Shown piece after piece: positions 56,830 through 64,000 of a DNA stretch of 64,000 nt (its first letter is position 1; the number at the start of each line of letters is the position of its first letter). This DNA is from Zygnema cylindricum (lineage: Eukaryota > Streptophyta > Zygnematophyceae > Zygnematales > Zygnemataceae): positions 199,640 to 263,639 of the forward strand of contig JBBHKE010002684.1 of NCBI GenBank assembly GCA_037447655.1. Reading direction: 5' to 3'. The notes beneath the pieces were generated by a model. The model had not been told where the DNA came from and did not search any database. It was given only the letters and a program-made list of their open reading frames with translations. Both the position numbers and the translations under genes were made by a program.

Positions 56830-58300
56830 TGGTCATCATATCTGCTATCATCTCACTATCAAGTCGGAACTATAAGCTGATTATTTTGTTTTCTACTTTC
56901 TCTCTAACAAAGCTGAGTTTAATGTCCATGTGTTTAGCTTTAAAATGATGTTTAGGATTGGCAGAAATAGCAATTGCTGCCTGATTATCACAAAAAAATT
57001 TCTGCACACCACTCTTAAGGTGACCAAGCTCACCAAGCAAAGACTCGACCCACATCAACTCTTTTACACAGAGCAAGAGGCCATATACTCAGCCTCCATG
57101 GTGGACTAAGCAATAACTTTTTGTTGTTTGCTACTCTAACAGCAAGCCCCATCACCCACATATAATACATATCTAGAAGTGCATCTCCTCATCGGAGCAT
57201 CACCATAACTAGCATCACTCCAAGTAGTGATGTCAGTATTCTCCCCACCCAAATGCAACCATAGATCCCTAGTTCCCATCAAATATCTAATGACCCTCTT
57301 AGCTGCCTCCCAATCCCTCTTAGTGGGAGCATTTAGACTTCTACTCAGCACTCCTACAGCTACAACTAAATTTGGTCGGGCATAATTCATAAAATAGATT
57401 AGACTTCCCACTACTTACCTGTAAGTTATAGTCTGCATGATCTTCTGTTCTTCAGGAGATAATTCCTTGTTTAAGACTATGACTCATTCGTCCTCACTCC
57501 CCTCACTTCCCTTCTTCAACTCCATTGGAGTTGTACAACTATTAGCTTTATCCATTTGAAATTTTTCAAGCATGTTCCCTATTGCTTCCTTTTGAGTCAA
57601 TCTTATAATTTTTCTTTTTCGGTCTCTCTCTACTAGAATTCCCAATATATATTTTGCTTCCCCCATATCCTTCATTTCAAATCTCCATTTAAGATCGGTT
57701 TTCAATAAATTAATTTTTTCCATTAATTTACTTAAGACAAGCAAATCATCAACATTAATTGCAATAAATATATAACCTTCCTCATCTTCGAAAACATAGA
57801 TTGAGTGATCTGAGCTGATCCAGATTTATCCCAGACCGGTAAGAAACTCATCAAGCTTCTTATTCCACTGTCGAGGCTCTTGTTTCAAACCATAAAGGGA
57901 TTTAATCAGCAGGCATACCTTACTCTCCTCTCCTTCCTCCACAAACCCTTCGGGTTGTCGCATGAAGATCTCCTCTTCCAATTCTCCATGCAAAAAGGTT
58001 GTCTTGATGTCCATCTGGTGCACTTCCATGTCTTCTGCTGGTGCCAAGCTGAGAAGTATGCGGACGGAGGGAAATCTGACCACCGGGGCAAAGGTTTCCT
58101 CGTAGTCAATTCCCTCTTTTTGTGTAAATCCCTTTGCCACTAATCGGGCCTTGTAGCGCTCGATTGTGTTATCTGGGTTCAGTTTTAATTTGAAAACCCA
58201 CTTACAACCGATTGGTTTTGGGTTAGGTGGACAATCCACCAGCTCCCAAGTATCGGCTGCTATAATTGAGGCCATCTCCTCATTGATGGCTGTCTTCCAC
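56830..58300 (-). pseudogene. pol: reverse transcriptase and RNase H (B)
   Basis: Reverse transcriptase starts near 58275 ([57 protein letters not shown]). The polymerase motif reads NVDDLL, with Tyr replaced by Asn. RNase H pieces (WSDASYGDAPMRR, CDNQAAIAI) are broken by stops and frameshifts. Confidence 0.9.
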
Positions 58301-58548
58301 CGGTTTCTTTATGGACAAGTCATCTTCTCTCCATAAGTTTGAGGTTCATCTTGATGAGATAGTTTAGTTACCTTGTTATTAACCTGTTTTTCTTGTAGTC
58401 TTTTACTACTTCTCCTTCCCCCCTCAAAATCTGAGGCCGGAATAGATGGTTCTCGTGGATTCTTTCGAACAAACACGGCTTCTCCCCAATTCGTTGATTC
58501 TGAATCAATTTCCACCACGTCTTCCGCTTCGGGTAGAGTTGTCACTGG

Positions 58549-58897
58549 TAGTGTTGGGTATCGGGTAGTTTCATATCGCGATAATTTCGATATTCGATAT
58601 ATCGAATATCGATCGAGTAGATTCCTCGATATATCGTACCGGGACCAACATAAATTATCGCGATATATATCGCAAAAATTGCATATCCGTAAAGTCGTAG
58701 TACGGAAAACCGTACGAAAAATCGTACGGATATTTTGCAAGTAGAGGAGGGGGGGGGGGTTTGAAAAAAAATTTAAAATTTCCATTTTCGATATATCGTC
58801 GATAAGATATATCGGCGATATATCGCGATAGTCTGAAATTCGATATATCGAAGCGATATATCAAATATCGGCAATGGGTCCTTGATACCCAACGTTA
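58549..58897. mobile_element. hAT-like MITE (short form)
   Basis: 349 bp with ends TAGTGTTGGGTATC, flanked by a perfect 8-bp duplication GTCACTGG (58541-58548 and 58898-58905). Same outer ~100 bp as 6575-7427 but a different middle. It lies in the variable linker of copia B. Confidence 0.95.
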
Positions 58898-58905
58898 GTC
58901 ACTGG

Positions 58906-59840
58906 AGGTCCACAGCCGAGTCATTTTTGGTCTGATTTGTATCTGCAAGAATGTCATCTTTTCTAAAACCCGGATAGTTAGGGAGCTCAAAGTCATCAGA
59001 ATTTTCTAACTCAAATCTGATTTTTGCTAACTTTGTATATTTGAAGGGATCCACAGACTTTCCTTCATCCATAACTACTAGATGCTTAACTAAGATTATA
59101 TCTTCTCTTTTTAGATCATAAACTCTATATCCTTTAACATCCTCATCATATCCTAATAAGTATTTCGGTTTTCCTTTAAGATCTAGCTTCTAATTATACC
59201 GATCTGTATCTAGACTAAATACTTGACTGCCGAAAACCTTTAATTGAGATATGTCTGGTTTCCGGCCTGTCCATCTCTCATAAGGTGTTTGATCTTTTAT
59301 AGCTGAAGTAAGAACTCTATTTTTGAGGTAATTAGCACAGTTCATTGCTTCTGCCCAAAATCTTTTTCCTATCTTCTTATCTGACAACATACTTCTAGCA
59401 TTATCACTTAGTGTTCTATTTAACCTTTGAGCTACCCCATTCTGTTCCGGGTTTTCAGGAACTGTCTTCTGGTGTTGGACTCCATCTTCCCTCAAAAAAT
59501 CCTCAAACTGGTTAGAAGTATACTCTCCACCATTCTCACTCCTTATTCTCTTGATTGGAGTTTTATGATTTTTTCGCTCCTTGCTTTATATTGTCTAAAA
59601 CAATCCTGAGCTTCAGACTTGTTTTTTAAAAAATACACTCGGGAATACCGAGACCAATCATCAGTGATAGTCATCATATATCTCTTCCCCCCCGGTGAGG
59701 GCACTTTAGCCGGTCCCCAAATATCTGTATGTACTAGATCTAGAATTTTTTCTCCCTTATAGGTGGCTGTTTTAGGAAACAGTAATCTGTGTGTTTTACC
59801 TTGAGCACATCCACTACAATCACTTATATTATCACTCTCA
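58906..59840 (-). pseudogene. pol: integrase (B)
   Basis: Core residues around DLVHTDIWGPAKVP, GVQHQKTVP and NGVAQRLNRT. The second catalytic Asp region is damaged by a frameshift near 59540. A TAG at 59190-59192 falls at exactly the position of a TAG in element C (63938-63940). Confidence 0.85.
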
Positions 59841-59845
59841 CTGAA

Positions 59846-60751
59846 CTAAATCCCTTCAACCACTCCCATCTTTATCATCTCTCTTAACTTGTCTAGATTC
59901 ACATGCCCAAGCCTCTTATGCCACATCATAATATCATGAACACCAACATAATAAAGTTTATTCTTTTCATTACTTAAAACCAACCTAATGATCCCAATGC
60001 TACCTTTCTCAGCAATAAAATAGACATCCTCCTCAAAACTAGTAGTAAAGACTCCTTCCTTAGTGCTAGTAAAAAAGCCCTTATCATCTAATACGGATGT
60101 AGAGATGAGGTTTTTGTTCAGCTCCGGAATAAACAATACATCGGAGAATGTTAATATGGATGTCTTTCCTTCTACTAACACTTTCAAATCTACCGATCAT
60201 ATTGGAGTAGTGGAGACTATCTTTCCATCCCCGTACTCTATCTCTACGTTGGGAATATTTCTTATCTTAGTGAACAGGTGCCTATCCTTACATATGTGTA
60301 TGGAGGCACTTAAATCTACAATCCTGCTTGCATCACCTTTCAATCCACCGTTAGCACATTTTTGCCTTCGTGGTATTTCGACCTCGTTTTTCGCCTCCAA
60401 CTCCTCATCCAAAAGGAGCTCATTGTCCTCGTCCTCGGATTCCGCCTCATGTACCTGTGTGACAAGGGCCTTTTTCTTTCCTCTCGGAGTACCACCGGTT
60501 TGCCCCTCTTTTAACCGAAGCTTGGTTAGCTTAGTGCACTTTGCCATATAGTGCCTAGGTTTCTTACAAAAATGACATAAACCTTTGGGAGCCCTTGGTT
60601 CGAACTCGTCGGTCTGATTTTTTTGCTCCCTCCCCCCATAGTTTCCGAGCAGATTCCGGGAATCCTTGTTCCTCCAATCGGTCGCAGTTGCCAAGGCTTG
60701 GCCACTCTTTCCTCCTCTTCAGATCTCAATCGTATTCTCCCAAACGAGAAT
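59846..60751 (-). pseudogene. gag-pol: gag end, protease and pre-integrase (B)
   Basis: CCHC knuckle CHFCKKPRHYMAKC. The protease motif is altered to IVDLSASIH (relatives: IIDSGASMH). Pre-integrase WHKRLGHVNLDKL is followed by a TAG where A has CAG. Cut at 60751 by the LTR of C. Confidence 0.9.
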
Positions 60752-60956
60752 TGTAGTAATTAATGGTGTTTAAGTATTTTCTAGGTCTGAATAGAAATAA
60801 AGAAGCCGAGGCAGTCTACCTCGAACTTCTCTCTCCAACTCTCAAACTTGTCGCAGTCACTAAGAAATTGGAGAGAAAGCTAGAGCCATGGGTACCTAGG
60901 CTATCCTCAGGTTTACGGGAAATTTATATTAGTCTAGGGATTAATTACTAAAAGAT

Positions 60957-61045
60957 ATGTGCCGGCGACAGGATTTGATCCTGGTACCTGCCGGCCATCA
61001 GAGAGTAGATAGCCGGTAGCCTTAGCCGTTAAGTCTAGAAGTAGT
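60957..61045 (-). other. tRNA-like module in C LTR
   Basis: On the minus strand: CTTAACGGCTAAGGC (D-arm/box-A-like), about 50 nt, then GGATCAAATCC (T-loop-like) and CGCCGGCACA. Confidence 0.6.
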
Positions 61046-61427
61046 GTTACGTAGTATATAGTATGATAATTATTTAAACATGTACACATAGGATAAATCA
61101 TTTTACTATAACTATTAACGGGATACATAGATATGGTAGTGTAAAAGTACGAATTGCGGTACGGATAAGAAATCAATACCGCGCATTGATTTCGTAAGCG
61201 AAACAAATACCGCGCATGTATTTATTACAGCTACGATCAAATGCGAGTTTAATCGGACGGCCGGAATTAGCGCCGAGATCGCGGAAGGAGAATTCAGCGG
61301 TTTGTGGGCATCGCCACATCGGATGACACGTGGCGATGTAACATTGGAGCGCGGCATCTCCGAGGATTAAAGGAGCGAATCTGAATATTCCACGTGTGGA
61401 CATTTAGGCCATGTCGTACAATGTCCA

Positions 61428-61435
61428 TATATAAA
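61428..61435 (+). promoter_or_regulatory. TATA box in C LTR
   Basis: TATATAAA in a GTAC-rich block, about 350 bp upstream of the gag ATG. A TGATTGGT motif follows at about 61472. Likely the Pol II promoter of the element. Confidence 0.5.
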
Positions 61436-61640
61436 GTACACCGGCAGCTAAACTTTTGCTTACAGAACTGTAATCTGATTGGTTCCGTACATCAGTAGAT
61501 AGAGTCTGTGAGAGAGATAGGACTTAAAAAAATTAGAAGATAGGACCCTCTCTCCCAGAAAGCTTCTGTACAAAAGGTCAACTTTGACCCTCTATAACTT
61601 ATTGCTCAGGGGAGCAAATTCAGAGATTCTTTTTGCTATC

Positions 61641-61706
61641 GGCTCAGGGGAGTCTTACCTTCACAGGGGTGAAGGTGGTCAGAGTTTTTGTCTGCCAGGG
61701 TGGCAG
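61641..61706 (+). promoter_or_regulatory. three tandem AGGG-loop hairpins in C LTR
   Basis: HP1 GGCTC-AGGG-GAGTC (61641-61654), HP2 ACCTTCAC-AGGG-GTGAAGGT (61657-61676), HP3 CTGCC-AGGGT-GGCAG (61692-61706), all between the TATA box and gag. Confidence 0.65.
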
Positions 61707-61779
61707 TTATTTTTGCTTAAAAACAAAGGGGTCAGGATTATCCTAGAGGCTTCTTGGAAGCTGTCCACTCTGAGGACTT

Positions 61780-63246
61780 ATGGAGGTCTCAGAGTTTCAG
61801 GTTATGGGCCCACCCTCTAGGGTACCAATCTTTAATGGAACTGGCTTCATATATTGGGAAAGTATGATGATAGGAGCTCTATGCGAAAAAAGGTTTTGGG
61901 GGATAGTGAGTGGACGATTCGGGCGTCCATCAAGTCTTGGAATTCCTCCAGGGTTTAAAGGAAGCAGATTCACCAGGAAAGAGGATTCATCTTCAACGGA
62001 GGAAACAAAGGAAGGAGAGGTGGTGGACAAAGGAAAGGAGAAGGAGGCGACCACACCAATAGCAACTGGTTTAGCATTCATGTCACCTATTCCGAGGAAC
62101 GAGGAGAATGATACTGAAACCTGGGACTTCAACAATATGGCGGCAAAGCACTTCATTCTACGCCATCTCACTCAAGGACTTCCATGTCCTCATTTGCAAG
62201 TAGAGAGGGCATCCGATCTTTGGATGGCTCTCATAGAGATGTACCGAAGTGATACGATTCAGCAACAACAGTTGGCTGATCAGAAATTTAAGGAGTATGT
62301 ATACAAAGGGGGAAATATGTTGGATTTTTGCAATGAGCTTGCTACACTCTTCATGGAGCTAGTGAGTGCGGGAAAAGTTTTTAGTGAAAAAGAAAAGGTT
62401 AACTGTTTACTAATCAAGTTACCTAATGAGTTCGAGAACATAGTCAACTGTGCGCAGGACTTGCCGGACTCAAGGTGGATATGGAACTCAGTGGTAGGGA
62501 TGATTCTCGTTCAAGAGAATACGATTGAGATCCGAAGGGGAGGAAAGAGTGGCCAAGCCTTGGCAACAGCGACCGATTGGAGGAACAAGGATTCCCGGAA
62601 ACCAGTTGGAAACTATGGGGGTAGGGAGCAGAAAAAACAGGCTGAAGAGTTCGAACCAACGGCTCCCAAAGGTTTATGTCATTTTTGTAAGAAACCGGGG
62701 CACTATATGGCAAAGTGCACTAAGCTAACCGAGCTTCGGTTAAAGGAGGGGCAGACCGATGGTACCCCGAGAGGAAAGAAAAAGGCCATTGTCACACAGG
62801 TACTTGAGGCGGAATCCGAGGATGAGGACGATGAGCTCCTTTTGGATGAGGAGTTGGTGGCGAAAACTGAGGTTGAAATTCCACGAAGGCAGAAATGTGC
62901 TTATGGTGGATTGAAAGGTGAAGCAGGCTGGATTATAGATTCAGGTGCCTCCATGCACATGTGTAAGGATAGGCACCTGTTCACTAAGATAAGAAAGATT
63001 CCCACGGTAGAGATAGAGTACGGGGATGGGAGGATAGTCACCACTACTCTTGTAGGATCGGTAGATCTGAAAGTGTTAGTAGAAGGAAAGACATCCATAT
63101 TAACATTCTCCGATGTATTGTTTATTCCGCAGCTGAACAAAAACCTTATCTCTACATCTGTATTAGATGATAAGGGTTTTTTCACTAGCACTAGGGAAGG
63201 AGTCTTTACTGCTAGTTTTGAGGAGGATGTCTATTTTATTGCTGTA
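61780..63246 (+). CDS. gag-pro: gag-protease (C), fused to LTR sequence at its end
   Basis: Uninterrupted frame from the LTR-borne ATG through EFQVMGPPSRVPIF (primer site), the capsid region (YWESMMIGALCEKRFWGIVSG, KLPNEFENI), CCHC knuckle CHFCKKPGHYMAKC, an acidic stretch, and an intact protease motif WIIDSGASMHMC. It continues to DVYFIA, where a reversed LTR fragment begins. The open frame itself runs on to 63303 in LTR sequence. This intact copy shows that gag and protease share one frame with no programmed shift. Confidence 0.95.
61800..61812 (+). promoter_or_regulatory. primer-binding site of C
   Basis: GGTTATGGGCCCA begins at the base after the LTR end and lies within gag. Confidence 0.85.
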
Positions 63247-63490
63247 GCAGGATCAAATCATGTCCCCGGTACATATCTTTTAGTAAATTTAACCTCTAAC
63301 TAAAATATATTTTCCCGTAAACCTCTGGATAGCCTAGGTAGCCATGGCTCTAGCCCTTCTCCAATTTCTCAGTGACTACGACAAGTTTGAGTAGTTGGAG
63401 AGAGAAGTTAGAGATAGACTGCCTCGGCTACTTTATTATTTCTATTCAGACCTAGAAAATAATTTTAAAAAAACCATTAATATCTATAGA
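63247..63490 (-). repeat. LTR fragment replacing part of pol in C
   Basis: Reversed B/C-type LTR start (from about 63490) that ends abruptly inside the tRNA-like box B (AGGATCAAATC at about 63250). Coding sequence for the pre-integrase and first integrase Asp (about 330 bp in relatives) is missing between its flanks. Confidence 0.8.
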
Positions 63491-64000
63491 GTTTACTTTT
63501 CTGAAAACAAAGTCTGAAGCATCAACCTACTTCAAGAATATAAAGCTTGGAGTGAGAAGTTGCATGAAACCCCCATTAAGAGGATAAGGAGTGATAATGG
63601 GGGGGAATATACCTCTAACGAGTTTGAGGAATATCTGAGAGATGAGGGAGTGCAGCACCAAAAAACGGTACCATATAACCCGGAACAAAATGGGGTAGCT
63701 GAGAGATTGAATCGAACACTAGGAGATAGTGTACGCAGTATGTTGGCCGACAAGAAATTAGGAAAGAGATTTTGGGCAGAAGCAATGAACCGTGCCAACT
63801 ACATTAAGAATAAAGTCCTTACCTCAGCTATAAAGGGAGTGACACCTTATGAGAGATGGGTTGGAAGGAAACCAGATATCTCACACCATAAAGTATTTGG
63901 TAGCCAAGTTTACAGTCTTGACACGGATAGGAAAAACTAGAAACTAGATGCTAAGGGAAAACCTGGATACTTTGTGGGATATGATGAGGATGTTAAAGGA
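63491..64000 (+). pseudogene. pol: integrase, second half (C)
   Basis: RIRSDNGGEYTSNEFE and NGVAERLNRTLGD hold the second Asp and the Glu of the catalytic triad, followed by RFWAEAMNRANYIKN and FGSQVYSLDTD. TAG at 63938-63940, then the frame resumes (KLDAKGKPGYFVGYDEDVKG) to the window end. Confidence 0.9.

Larger units (their letters stand above)
55690..60751 (-). mobile_element. copia element B (3' part), cut by element C
   Basis: Minus strand: gag end, protease, integrase, reverse transcriptase, RNase H and 3' LTR. Its 5' part lies beyond the insertion of C at 60752. A hAT MITE sits in its integrase-RT linker. Confidence 0.9.
60752..61799 (+). repeat. 5' LTR of C
   Basis: 1048 bp, TGTAGTAATTAATGG to GAGTTTCA. 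Confidence 0.9.
60752..64000 (+). mobile_element. copia element C (5' part, runs off the window)
   Basis: LTR 60752-61799, primer site 61800-61812, gag-protease frame, then integrase. The best preserved coding sequence of its family here. An LTR fragment replaces part of pol at 63247-63490. Confidence 0.9.

Overview
The window is repeat-dominated eukaryotic nuclear DNA. I see no operons, no bacterial genes and no rRNA or functional tRNA genes. Almost everything recognisable is transposable-element sequence: Ty1/copia-type and other LTR retrotransposons, solo and partial LTRs, and two kinds of short terminal-inverted-repeat elements (MITEs). Polypurine and AT-rich simple sequence covers much of the first 5 kb. 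The host cannot be named from this window. AAACCCTAA motifs and the copia-rich content would suit a large plant or algal genome, but that is weak evidence. A 10-base run of N at 22225-22234 shows this is an assembled scaffold.

Layout. 1-4.8 kb: AT-rich and polypurine/polypyrimidine DNA, with one candidate host exon (about 1900-3120) for a membrane-anchored, Gly/Glu-rich protein. 4.8-8.4 kb: a noncoding repeat family carrying a TA-flanked MITE (5397-5933) and a hAT-like MITE (6575-7427). 9.2-12.0 kb: a copia element (G) broken by many stop codons. 12.0-14.8 kb: degenerate tandem repeats with a solo copia LTR (13700-14725). 14.8-19.3 kb: a minus-strand gag-type LTR element (E1). 20.75-22.2 kb: the 3' end of a copia element (H1), cut by the gap. 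22.9-34.7 kb: a second E element (E2), split by a complete internally deleted copia element (D, 27075-31602) whose 5-bp target duplications are visible. 34.7-40.7 kb: a third minus-strand LTR element (F) with a long gag and only a stub of integrase. 40.7-43.1 kb: a second copy of the 4.8-kb repeat family. 43.1-64 kb: a nest. A Ty3-like element (J) is split by a complete copia element (I, 45248-51173, target duplication GAATC) and then cut by copia element A. A is cut by minus-strand element B, B is cut by plus-strand element C, and C carries an LTR fragment inside its pol region.

The most unusual signals lie in the LTRs of the copia group formed by A, B, C, D, H1 and the solo LTRs. (1) The gag start codon lies inside the LTR. 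The primer-binding site, which matches the anticodon arm of initiator tRNA-Met as in Drosophila copia, is itself part of the gag reading frame. Element I shares this arrangement with a shorter match. (2) The LTRs carry a tRNA-like module (box B plus a box-A-like segment) always in antisense orientation. (3) Between the presumed transcription start and gag sit up to three short hairpins with AGGG-type loops, whose stems vary between families by paired changes. These features are read directly from the sequence; any function is inference. Many inactivating stops in these elements can be explained by single C-to-T changes.
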